Assembly (NCBI GenBank): GCA_027858355.1
Contig: JAQICW010000036.1
Span: forward strand, 1 to 7,829
Length of the DNA stretch: 7,829 nt
DNA from: Desulfobacula sp.
Lineage (GTDB): Bacteria; Desulfobacterota; Desulfobacteria; Desulfobacterales; Desulfobacteraceae
Reading direction: 5' to 3'
The translations under genes were made by a program, and so were the position numbers. The notes beneath the pieces were generated by a model. The model had not been told where the DNA came from and did not search any database. It saw only the letters and a program-made list of their open reading frames with translations. Positions 1-6,139 of this stretch are shown one piece after another; within the stretch, counting starts at the first letter, position 1, and every line of letters begins with the position of its first letter.

Positions 1-565
1 AATCAATGGACGAGGCATAGATATCGGTAATTTTCTGATAGAACTTACGCTCACTCAGACGAATTTCCCGGATACGCTGCAATTGCTCTTCAAAATATTG
101 CTTGCCAAGGACAGAGCCATCATTTTTCAGACGCTCATCATCCATTGTGTAGCCTTTGATGGTGAACTCCTGAATAATCGTTGTCGCCCATTTACGGAAC
201 TGCACCGCACGTTCTGAGTTGACCTTGTAGCCTACAGCGATGATAGCCGAAAGATTGTAGTGTTTGGTATTGTAATTTTTACCGTCTGCGGCAGTTATTC
301 GAAAAATTCGAATAACTGAATCCTCATCCAATTCACTATCAGCAAACACCTTCTTCAAGTGATAATTAATGGTATGTGTCTCGACATCGTAGAGAACACC
401 CATCATTTTTTGGGTCAGCCAGATGTTTTCATCCGCATAAACTGCCTCAACACCGCCCTTACCACTTGCCGCGACAAATGTCAGGTACTCAGCAGCCGAG
501 GACCGGACAATGGCACTCTCTTTTTTTCCGGTCTGCTGGAGTTGTCTGTTTTTATCCTTTTTCAT
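1..565 (-). CDS. rhuM: RhuM-family virulence-associated protein, N-terminal 188 residues (cut by window edge)
   Basis: An open frame starts at ATG 565-563 and runs off the left edge without a stop; it was read by hand on the minus strand. GGAGG at 576-572 sits six bases before the ATG and fixes the start. Family hallmarks seen: an N-terminal ENIWLTQKMM segment (about residues 47-56), then SELDEDSV (77-84), TAADGKNYNTKHYNL (90-104), and AVGYKVNSERAVQFRKWAT (109-127), ending in an IYASSID stretch. These match the RhuM family, named from a Salmonella pathogenicity-island gene and often found beside restriction-modification loci; its biochemical role is not established. Full-length members are roughly 330 residues, so about half is visible. 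The gene starts 54 bases after the stop of the 620-1873 gene and may be co-transcribed with it. Family assignment is confident; function is unknown. Confidence 0.9.
   Translation of the reverse strand, partial: MKKDKNRQLQQTGKKESAIVRSSAAEYLTFVAASGKGGVEAVYADENIWLTQKMMGVLYDVETHTINYHLKKVFADSELDEDSVIRIFRITAADGKNYNTKHYNLSAIIAVGYKVNSERAVQFRKWATTIIQEFTIKGYTMDDERLKNDGSVLGKQYFEEQLQRIREIRLSERKFYQKITDIYASSID
292..318. repeat. Perfect 12-bp inverted repeat inside the RhuM-family gene
   Basis: CAGTTATTCGAA (292-303) and its exact reverse complement TTCGAATAACTG (307-318) are separated by AAA. The repeat lies in codons for the segment SVIRIFRIT of the RhuM-family protein. It could fold as a stem-loop in the mRNA or be a protein-binding dyad, but it may also be a by-product of the repeated Arg-Ile codons. 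No T-tract follows on either strand, so it is not a standard terminator. Confidence 0.7.
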
Positions 566-619
566 TCAACTCCTCCCCAGTTTTGATATCTGTCCCGAGA
601 CATATTCGTTCATTCATTA

Positions 620-1873
620 TTATATCGCCTTCCATCCCGGAACAGTACCGGCAAATTCTTGCTGAAAAGCCGGACGCCTGAGATTATCATTTTTGACTTT
701 AACTGCCAGCTTTTTCCATCTGCTTTCATCATCCATCACGTTAACCAGCATATGGCGAACTTTAGCCATCACCTCAGCCTTTCTCGCATATTCTTCTCTT
801 TTTTGATTGGAAGAAAGATTACCCAGACCGGAAAGATACCATTTAAGAACTTTTTCAGGGTACCATTTTTCAAGTTTTTCTACGATGCGTACATCCGTGT
901 TGCTGTCCCAATTATATTGTGGATAGCGGCACTTTGACAAAAGACTCACAACACTATCATATTCCTTTCGATCCATGTGAATTTTCATCTGCTCGGTTTT
1001 TCCTGTATCTTTCATTTTTTTTAGGAGTCTGGGTTCATACTCTTTCCATTCTTCTGTCTTACACGCTTTTTTAAATTTTTTGTATTTATCAAGGGTTAAA
1101 CGGTCTGTCGTCTGATCAAACTGAAGTTCGATCCAGGTAGTCCGGTCACCTGACTCCTGAGCCCGTTCGGCCACAAATGTTCGCAATTCATTCATCCGCC
1201 CTGTTGCCTTCTTAAGTCCTTTTCGGGCGATCTGAATCGATTTTTCCTTTTCTCCTGTTTCCCAGTAAAACTCAGCCAGATCATGGTAATCAGCGCCAAC
1301 TTCCATATACTTCAACCGAAGCTCAAGATATTTATTATGGTCCCCGATCTGCCTATAAATATTGCGGGCATTGCGGGTTTGCCAGTCATCATGCATAGCT
1401 TCCAGGCTTTCAGCAAGGTACCGTAATTCAGTAGCGGAATAACAGGCAACATAAGCAAGATCATCCAGCGCATCTCCAGCCCCTGAACTTCTACTTTTAA
1501 TAAACGGTAGAACAGAGTCGAGTATTTCACGTCGATACGTTTCATCGACCTTTTTTGAAGTCAGACGTTTTGTAATTTCATACAGCAACTCCCATACCTG
1601 GTCTTCCACCCCATAAGGTCCGCCACCATATGCATCCAGATCCTCAAGATCCGGCAGCAGCTCAGCCCATATGGACATGATGGCTTCCCCTTCCGACTGG
1701 CGTTCAAGCATTTTGGAAACAGCTGTATTTTCCTTTAAATAATCAAAGCACTCTCGACGTATCTCAGGAGAGTTTTCAGCCAGATTAAGTATCAGCTCTG
1801 AAAGGGCCTTGGGAGGTGCAACTGCAATCAGTTCGGCAAGTGCAGTATCTTTTTTCGTTTTACTCTTTGACAT
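620..1873 (-). CDS. Uncharacterised 417-residue helical-repeat (TPR-like) protein
   Basis: Complete frame, ATG 1873-1871 to TAA 622-620. An in-frame TGA lies seven codons upstream, so the start cannot be much earlier; the only Shine-Dalgarno candidate is a weak, rather distant AAAGG. The protein looks cytoplasmic, with no signal peptide or membrane segment, and is rich in charged helices. Residues 1-50 hold an ALSELILNLAENSPEIRR helix pair, 78-88 a glycine-rich DAYGGGPYG turn, and 195-222 a TPR-like pair (DYHDLAEFYWETGEKEKSIQ). The C-terminus (360-410) is basic and ends PAFQQEFAGTVPGW. I recall similar uncharacterised proteins in Desulfobacterota-type genomes, sometimes described near SWIM zinc-finger proteins, but this is from memory. 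A scaffold or partner-binding role is likely from the repeat fold; no catalytic motif is seen. The start lies about 25 bases after an attC-like palindrome, and RhuM follows 54 bases downstream. Confidence 0.88.
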   Translation of the reverse strand: MSKSKTKKDTALAELIAVAPPKALSELILNLAENSPEIRRECFDYLKENTAVSKMLERQSEGEAIMSIWAELLPDLEDLDAYGGGPYGVEDQVWELLYEITKRLTSKKVDETYRREILDSVLPFIKSRSSGAGDALDDLAYVACYSATELRYLAESLEAMHDDWQTRNARNIYRQIGDHNKYLELRLKYMEVGADYHDLAEFYWETGEKEKSIQIARKGLKKATGRMNELRTFVAERAQESGDRTTWIELQFDQTTDRLTLDKYKKFKKACKTEEWKEYEPRLLKKMKDTGKTEQMKIHMDRKEYDSVVSLLSKCRYPQYNWDSNTDVRIVEKLEKWYPEKVLKWYLSGLGNLSSNQKREEYARKAEVMAKVRHMLVNVMDDESRWKKLAVKVKNDNLRRPAFQQEFAGTVPGWKAI

Positions 1874-1895
1874 ATCGGTCTGACCTTTTCTTCAA

Positions 1896-2013
1896 TTCCA
1901 ACGCATGCATCAGTTGCCGCTGAACCGATGCAGAATTAATGATGAATGAGCCGAAAACGCTGTATACTGCCCCATAGAGGGCGATTGCGGTCAACCGAAT
2001 GCACTTGTTGGGG
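1896..2013 (-). other. attC-like recombination site (candidate integron cassette boundary), long form
   Basis: Outer arms CCAAC (1898-1902) and GTTGG (2007-2011) pair. Each is followed inward by an 8-base spacer (1903-1910 and 1999-2006) in which TGCAT matches on both arms. A 6-bp block CAGTTG (1911-1916) pairs with CAACCG (1992-1997) with one wobble, and CCGC (1917-1920) pairs with GCGG (1987-1990). Single unpaired bases at 1998 and 1991 lie only on the high-coordinate arm, flanking the 6-bp block. Outer box, 8-base spacer, inner box and extrahelical bases on one arm are the known attC design. Total length near 115 bp with a 66-base central segment is within the attC range. On the minus strand the end reads GCGTTGG, as attC sites do. 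The site lies after the DUF1624 gene and just before the 620-1873 gene. Confidence 0.62.
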
Positions 2014-2081
2014 AATATAAAGCAAGGGTAATTGACCACATTGTGATTTGTGACTGAGTCTTCTTGTATGGCCGTTGATTA

Positions 2082-2096
2082 AATTTGTTACAAATT
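2082..2096. repeat. Short perfect dyad AATTTGT-T-ACAAATT
   Basis: Seven-base arms around a single central T, in the 140-base gap between the attC-like site and the end of the DUF1624 gene. The centre is too short for a hairpin, so a binding dyad or chance in AT-rich DNA are the options. Nothing else is recognised between 2014 and 2153. Confidence 0.3.
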
Positions 2097-2153
2097 AAGA
2101 ACAAGCCCTTTTTTGACTTCCCTTGCAGTTATTCTATCCCGTTTGCCACAGTT

Positions 2154-3815
2154 CTATATTAATCGCCAAATCGAAGCTGGAGATGTTCTCTGCTTAAATT
2201 CCAGATACTGCTTGCATGTTGGGTACAGCATCAAGAGACCTACTGCCCATCCCGCATAAAGCCACAACAGATCCCCTTTGATAAAAAAGAAAAGTAAACC
2301 GATTGCTGAAAAGAGGAACCAGTGCGCAAAATAGAAAAAAAGAGCTGTTTTTCCAAAAACCAGTAGCGGCGTTTTCCAGATTCCGAGTTTATAATGAATT
2401 TTTTCAAACAGAAATAAAAGAACAAAATTGACACCCAATGTAATGAGTGTAAATCCAAGACTGGGCGGATATTTAACCACGTTGAGAAATTCAATCCAAC
2501 CTCGAAAATAAGGTGTTTGGAAGTTTCCAAAACCACCTGTCCATCGCACAATCGGGAATAATATTAAGCAGATTAGACCAGCCACTAAAAGCTTTAGATA
2601 AGCCTTATCCGAATCTTTTAGCAGTTCTTTTCCAAACACCATTCCTAAGACTGAAATACTTAACCAGGGAATCACTGGGTAGGTATTAATCCAGGTTCCC
2701 ATCGATTGTGGCACTAGTAGTAGTATAGCAATGGGATGATCATAGAAACCGATGTCCGTTATAAATTGTGGTAGCACCTGAGTAATAAGGAGTCCGGCAA
2801 GACCAAGAATCAATAACACAAATCTATTAAAACGTATCAACAGACTACCAATCAACATGGCTCCTCCAAGGCCAAAGAGGACACCGAATTTTGTATATTC
2901 TAAAGTGCGGAACACAAGTGTGGTCCAAAGTATTTTCTCCAGGACAATAATCATACACCCTCTTAATATCAGATGACGGATTATTCTACCATGTGACCAG
3001 TTTTTCTTTTTACGTGATGCCGCAAATAAAATCATACCGGCTCCCATAAGAAAGAAAAAACCGGGTGCACAAAAGTGCGTAATAAAGCGAGTTAAAAATG
3101 CACCACTGTTTGAAAAATAGCCGGCAACAGAACTGTTCCAAATTTCCAAAGGATGCGTTTTTAGAATATACAGACTGGCATGATCGATGGCCATTACTAT
3201 AATAATTAAACCTCTGAGTAGATCTAGTGGAATAAACCTTTGGTGATTTTCCGATTTATTCTCGGCAGAAGGAAGGGAGATTTTTTTATTTCCAATACTA
3301 ATCCAGAAATAGATACCGCACCAAATCATTCCCACTGCGATAATTAAGAAGGTCAATCCACTACTCAAACCGAAGGAGACAAAAATTAGCCCGATTACCC
3401 AGAATAGAGTGGCGAGACGAGGGAAATAACCCACATTGATCAAAGTGGACCCTAAAGTCATGATACCACTTGAATACAAAATAATGCCTACAGCGGCCTC
3501 CAGTGAAAATGCCTTTTTCGCTTCACTGAGAACGAAATTCGAATTATACAACCAATATACAATCAGTAAATGACCAGCCATGTACATGGCAAATCCAATA
3601 AGACCGGTTAATTGGATATCACTTTTGTGCCAGAGATAAATACCCGTCAGCCAAACCGCCACTGAAATTTGCCATCCGATTACCATAATCAATGGTAGTA
3701 TGCTTTCGTCCAAAAATGGGAAAAATTTAAAAAATGGCGAGCTAACGAATATTAAAACGCCTAAAGTTGCCAGAACAGCAGACCATTGTATAGCTTTGTG
3801 ATTAAGCAATTTCAT
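2154..3815 (-). CDS. DUF1624 / HGSNAT-type integral membrane acyltransferase-like protein
   Basis: Complete 553-residue frame, ATG 3815-3813 to TAG, with GGAGG at 3824-3820 four bases before the ATG. Residues 1-175 form about six hydrophobic helices; 176-193 is a polar linker. From 194 the heparan-alpha-glucosaminide N-acetyltransferase catalytic-like domain begins: RFIPLDLLRGLIIIVMAIDH (193-212), with Arg201 and the Asp211-His212 pair, then HFCAPGFFFLMGAGM (247-261). Later blocks typical of the family are VIPWLSISVLGM (381-392), VVKYPPSLGF (446-455) and FGKTALFFYFAHWF (487-500). Family members are inner-membrane proteins thought to pass acyl groups across the membrane to sugars or envelope glycans; the substrate here is unknown. 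The N-terminal helix bundle is extra to the catalytic domain. Palindromes resembling attC lie both upstream (3933-3998) and downstream (1896-2013), so the gene sits alone in a unit of about 2 kb. Confidence 0.88.
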   Translation of the reverse strand: MKLLNHKAIQWSAVLATLGVLIFVSSPFFKFFPFLDESILPLIMVIGWQISVAVWLTGIYLWHKSDIQLTGLIGFAMYMAGHLLIVYWLYNSNFVLSEAKKAFSLEAAVGIILYSSGIMTLGSTLINVGYFPRLATLFWVIGLIFVSFGLSSGLTFLIIAVGMIWCGIYFWISIGNKKISLPSAENKSENHQRFIPLDLLRGLIIIVMAIDHASLYILKTHPLEIWNSSVAGYFSNSGAFLTRFITHFCAPGFFFLMGAGMILFAASRKKKNWSHGRIIRHLILRGCMIIVLEKILWTTLVFRTLEYTKFGVLFGLGGAMLIGSLLIRFNRFVLLILGLAGLLITQVLPQFITDIGFYDHPIAILLLVPQSMGTWINTYPVIPWLSISVLGMVFGKELLKDSDKAYLKLLVAGLICLILFPIVRWTGGFGNFQTPYFRGWIEFLNVVKYPPSLGFTLITLGVNFVLLFLFEKIHYKLGIWKTPLLVFGKTALFFYFAHWFLFSAIGLLFFFIKGDLLWLYAGWAVGLLMLYPTCKQYLEFKQRTSPASIWRLI

Positions 3816-3932
3816 ATTTCCTCCATTCCAAATATTGATGGTTAGGTTGAAGCATCTCTGATTTCTTAAATAAAACTAGCTATTCAAAAACTGTATCCTT
3901 CTGGCCAATTCTCAAAGCCAGAGTGTTCCCCC

Positions 3933-3998
3933 CCAACGGAAAAATAACCCGCCGCTGTAAGCGGTCAGTGTTAATTAATTGGTGGGTTAATTGTTTGC
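3933..3998 (-). other. attC-like site, asymmetric (candidate cassette boundary)
   Basis: CCAAC (3933-3937) is followed by an 8-base spacer and then AACCCGCC (3946-3953), which pairs with GGTGGGTT (3981-3988) with one wobble. Within this a small hairpin CCGCT-GTA-AGCGG (3952-3964) can form instead. The far arm is degenerate: GTTTG (3993-3997) stands where GTTGG is expected and its spacer is four bases instead of eight. Position between the GNAT stop and the DUF1624 start matches the other candidate sites. A plain stem-loop, for example a weak terminator for the GNAT gene, is the alternative. The remainder of 3816-3932 shows only the Shine-Dalgarno site and AT-rich DNA that could hold a promoter I cannot define. 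Confidence 0.38.
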
Positions 3999-4037
3999 AT
4001 TTAGTGAATTTTAATATGTGTGTTCTGTTTTCTTTTT

Positions 4038-4391
4038 TTAGATTTCTTTAGACATTATCTTATGAGAAATCCCTCTAAACATCCTGTCCTTTTGTAAGAT
4101 ATATCCTAAAGATTCGTAATAATTAATTAGTCTCTCTTGGTTAACCTCAGTTGCAGGGGCTAGTATTGTTTTCTTCGCCCCAAGTTTCTTTATTCCAGCT
4201 TCTGTAGACTGAATTAGCTTTCTTCCCAATTGATTTCCCCTTTTGTCCGGTGAAATATATAGATACATTATTTCATACTCATTATCAAAATTTTTACTCA
4301 CATATGATGGTAATAAGCGACTTGTAAACCACTCATTTTGAAGATCGATAACCTGCTCTATATCACTATTTTTAAATTGTCTAATCGTCAT
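4038..4391 (-). CDS. GNAT-family N-acetyltransferase, short form
   Basis: Complete 117-residue frame, ATG 4391-4389 to TAA, with no clear Shine-Dalgarno sequence. The start MTIRQFKNSDIEQVIDLQ is the usual beta1-alpha1 opening of the GCN5-related acetyltransferase fold. EIMYLYISPDKRGNQLGRKL (40-59) is strand beta4 plus the acetyl-CoA pyrophosphate loop, with RGNQLG in the place of R/QxxGxG/A, so one loop glycine is replaced by Gln53. LINYYESLGY (88-97) is the conserved C-terminal helix, with the usual Tyr. Family members move an acetyl group from acetyl-CoA to an amine; the acceptor here cannot be told. GNATs are normally near 150 residues. Only about a dozen residues lie between alpha1 and beta4, so the beta2-beta3 hairpin seems to be missing and activity is uncertain. 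A candidate attC lies on each side, giving a unit of about 520 bp. Confidence 0.85.
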   Translation of the reverse strand: MTIRQFKNSDIEQVIDLQNEWFTSRLLPSYVSKNFDNEYEIMYLYISPDKRGNQLGRKLIQSTEAGIKKLGAKKTILAPATEVNQERLINYYESLGYILQKDRMFRGISHKIMSKEI

Positions 4392-4451
4392 GATAATCTG
4401 TATTGAAAAAATAAGTTTTAATGAACAAACATTTTACTATTTTATTTAGAG

Positions 4452-4496
4452 CCAACACAAAAATCTGCGGTTTATCCGACAGCATTTTTTTGTTGG
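4452..4496 (-). other. attC-like recombination site, compact 45-bp form
   Basis: CCAAC (4452-4456) pairs with GTTGG (4492-4496). Eight-base spacers follow on both arms (4457-4464 and 4484-4491) and are almost complementary. CTG and CGG (4465-4470) pair with CCG (4476-4478) and CAG (4480-4482). Two single unpaired bases, A4479 and C4483, stand on the high-coordinate arm only. The terminal loop is TTTAT (4471-4475). One-sided extrahelical bases are the feature that gives attC hairpins their strand polarity. It lies between hipA and the GNAT gene. There is no T-run directly after the stem and the stem is bulged, which argues against an ordinary terminator. Confidence 0.62.
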
Positions 4497-4550
4497 AATA
4501 GTATTTTTACCCTTCGAGATCAAAGAGAAGACTTCAACGCTGCTATACAT

Positions 4551-5804
4551 CTATCTGAAAAAAGTTTGCAACTGTGCTGTGTTTGATCTAATAATTTTAT
4601 TTAAATCGTCATAAATCTTTGCTTCACCATAATTTTTAACATGCTCTGTTATCAAACCATCCATTTCATTTTCGACAGCTTTACACTCTTGATTTATTAA
4701 TGATGTCAACAATTTGGGCCGAACATCCATGTCCTTGGCAAATGCTTCAAAGGAATGCTCTTTTATCCGATTGAGCTTGTAAGTTTGACCAATCGCCATC
4801 GCAAATTTATTGTCCAAAGGGTACACTTGGGTGGATACCAAGTCATAGAAAGGCGCTAAGTCAAAGCCTTTGCTATGTAAAATAGAGAAATTTTTACCAT
4901 GCGCATCATGATTGCCAATAATATAATTAAAAACCATCATACGTATGAATAGGAGCCTGTTTTTTACCCCTTGATTTGACAAAGATTCATCAATTAATTC
5001 TCTACATTCTGTAAAACCGGGACCACCGGTCTCTTGATATTTTCGCTCAGCCGGGTATCCCATTGCCTGGCAAAAATCCTCCTGGTGGATGCGAACAATT
5101 TCTTTGTTTACTTCCTGACGGTCATATCTCTCGACTACATACAATTCATGACCGCCAATTTTCATAATTTTTGAATTGGGAATCGAAAAACCTGAACGCT
5201 GTGCCAATTCCATACAAAAGGCTTCATTCCTCGGGATATCAGTAAAACCGGCATTAACTGGTTTAATAATATGCGTGGTAGCGGAGCCTGAATTTTTCGG
5301 TAGATAAAATTGAGTTTCTTTAATATAAACCGGCAGTTTGTCTTGTACTCCAGCCAAAGAAAGTTTGGCTCGTTTCATTTCCGGGTATAATTTATATCTC
5401 CCCGGATCAAGCCGCAGTTTATCAAGAGCTTCTATCAACTCTTGGGTAATATTTTCGTATCGGCCAGGGGTGAAATCAGGTTCTTGATCTTCAGGTATGA
5501 TAGAAAGTGCTCCCGCACAATCTTCTCCAAAATTTTCTAAAAAAGCATAGGTATCTTTTTTGTCAAATCTGTGACGGAACGCCAATACTGTTCTTGTGTT
5601 GCTTTCCGGAAGAAGATTTTCAAAAAAAGCTGTACTGATACCCGGCGCAAATTTTTCTTTTCTACAAGGAAGTGAAAGAGAAATAGGTAAAGTTTTTTTT
5701 TCTATCCAATCTTGAGAATATTGAAAGACAACTCTGCCCTTTTTGTGGCGATCCAATGTGCCGACCAATCGTTTGTTCCATATGATTTGTAATCGGTCTG
5801 TCAT
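4551..5804 (-). CDS. hipA: HipA toxin, type II toxin-antitoxin serine/threonine kinase
   Basis: Complete 417-residue frame, ATG 5804-5802 to TAG. The ATG overlaps the hipB stop as ATGA, so translation is coupled. Residues 1-105 match the HipA N-terminal subdomain (LSLPCRKEKF, FFENLLPES at 61-69, GAL at 98-100). The kinase core follows: SLAGVQDK (149-156) at the nucleotide/activation loop, where E. coli HipA carries its autophosphorylated serine; the THIIKP lysine region (177-182); the catalytic loop IGNHDAHGKNFSI (296-308) with Asp300 and Asn305; and the metal-binding LAPFYDLVS (316-324) with Asp321. In E. coli HipA phosphorylates glutamyl-tRNA synthetase, blocks translation and causes growth arrest and persistence. 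All visible catalytic motifs are intact and the length is near the usual 420-440, so the toxin is probably active. An attC-like hairpin begins about 55 bases after the stop. Confidence 0.95.
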   Translation of the reverse strand: MTDRLQIIWNKRLVGTLDRHKKGRVVFQYSQDWIEKKTLPISLSLPCRKEKFAPGISTAFFENLLPESNTRTVLAFRHRFDKKDTYAFLENFGEDCAGALSIIPEDQEPDFTPGRYENITQELIEALDKLRLDPGRYKLYPEMKRAKLSLAGVQDKLPVYIKETQFYLPKNSGSATTHIIKPVNAGFTDIPRNEAFCMELAQRSGFSIPNSKIMKIGGHELYVVERYDRQEVNKEIVRIHQEDFCQAMGYPAERKYQETGGPGFTECRELIDESLSNQGVKNRLLFIRMMVFNYIIGNHDAHGKNFSILHSKGFDLAPFYDLVSTQVYPLDNKFAMAIGQTYKLNRIKEHSFEAFAKDMDVRPKLLTSLINQECKAVENEMDGLITEHVKNYGEAKIYDDLNKIIRSNTAQLQTFFR

Positions 5805-6052
5805 TTTTCATCCTCAATTGAATGTGGTGTTACATATAGTTTTAAACCTAGAGCGCGAAGTAACACAAAAGCTTTGTCCATCTGAATTGTCTCTTTTCCT
5901 CTTTCTACATCACTAATGAACTTCACACTTGTGCCTGTAATCTCTGCTAAATCTGATTGCCTCATCTTCTTCTTTTTTCGGGTGTCTTGAATGGCTTTTC
6001 CAAGGTATTTAACCAAACGGACACGGTATGGATATCCTATATCTTCTTTCAT
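5801..6052 (-). CDS. hipB: HipB antitoxin, HTH (Xre-type) transcriptional repressor
   Basis: An 83-residue protein from ATG 6052-6050 to TGA 5803-5801. The frame opens earlier, at ATG 6085, but those eleven extra codons are made mostly of operator DNA (6065-6082). TGAGG at 6063-6059 stands six bases before the inner ATG, so I choose that start. An HTH_3 domain covers LGKAIQDTRKKKKMRQSDLA (about 18-37) through TSVKFISDVERGKETIQMDK (41-60), with the recognition helix around SVKFISDVERG. The KLYVT near the C-terminus would form the intermolecular beta strand known in HipB dimers, and the short acidic tail follows. HipB binds and neutralises HipA and represses the operon by binding operator dyads; three such dyads lie directly upstream. 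It overlaps hipA by four bases. Confidence 0.92.
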   Translation of the reverse strand: MKEDIGYPYRVRLVKYLGKAIQDTRKKKKMRQSDLAEITGTSVKFISDVERGKETIQMDKAFVLLRALGLKLYVTPHSIEDEK

Positions 6053-6058
6053 ATAAAA

Positions 6059-6063
6059 CCTCA
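6059..6063 (-). promoter_or_regulatory. Shine-Dalgarno site deciding the hipB start
   Basis: TGAGG on the minus strand, six bases before ATG 6052-6050. No comparable site precedes the earlier in-frame ATG at 6085, where the upstream bases are AT-rich. Confidence 0.6.
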
Positions 6064-6064
6064 G

Positions 6065-6082
6065 TTTAACCGTACAGTTAAA
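6065..6082. promoter_or_regulatory. hipBA operator copy 1
   Basis: TTTAACCGTACAGTTAAA, a near-perfect palindrome with six-base arms TTTAAC/GTTAAA around CGTACA. It is the copy nearest hipB and lies in the 5' leader. It is the most symmetric of the three copies. Confidence 0.75.
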
Positions 6083-6102
6083 CAATATAATAGATTGATA
6101 AA

Positions 6103-6120
6103 TTTCACCGTACAGTTAAA
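6103..6120. promoter_or_regulatory. hipBA operator copy 2
   Basis: TTTCACCGTACAGTTAAA, differing from copy 1 at one base, with its start 38 bases from that of copy 1. It covers the candidate -10 element, so bound HipB would block RNA polymerase. Confidence 0.75.
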
Positions 6121-6135
6121 TTATCTAATTGTCAA
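6107..6135 (-). promoter_or_regulatory. Candidate hipBA promoter
   Basis: On the minus strand a consensus -35 TTGACA (6135-6130) is followed after 17 bases by TACGGT (6112-6107), a poor -10 matching TATAAT at three positions. An alternative -10, TATTAT near 6095, has no good -35 partner. The -35 lies between operator copies 2 and 3, which supports a repressed promoter here, but the exact -10 is uncertain. Confidence 0.4.
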
Positions 6136-6139
6136 TCTT

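Noticed and set aside
359..937. Three plus-strand open frames at 359-586, 376-681 and 659-937
   Set aside because: They lie opposite the well-supported RhuM-family and 417-residue genes, have no ribosome sites and no family-like sequence.
1312..1545. Minus-strand frame inside the 417-residue gene
   Set aside because: Out-of-frame shadow of a gene with a better start and a coherent protein.
1860..2082. Minus-strand open frame of about 70 codons running through the long attC-like site and ending 11 bases inside the 417-residue gene
   Set aside because: It has no start codon in a sensible place and no Shine-Dalgarno site, and it is explained by the palindrome being free of stops. I treat it as translated recombination-site DNA.
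2240..2551. 103-residue minus-strand frame inside the DUF1624 gene
   Set aside because: Alternate-frame shadow; its hydrophobic stretch mirrors the membrane segments of the real gene.
3901..3920. CTGGC...GCCAG 5-bp inverted repeat upstream of the DUF1624 gene
   Set aside because: Short arms and an 11-base loop; expected by chance.
3952..3964. CCGCT-GTA-AGCGG as a simple rho-independent terminator
   Set aside because: Neither strand has a T-run directly after the stem, and the hairpin is nested in a larger palindrome of attC-like layout.
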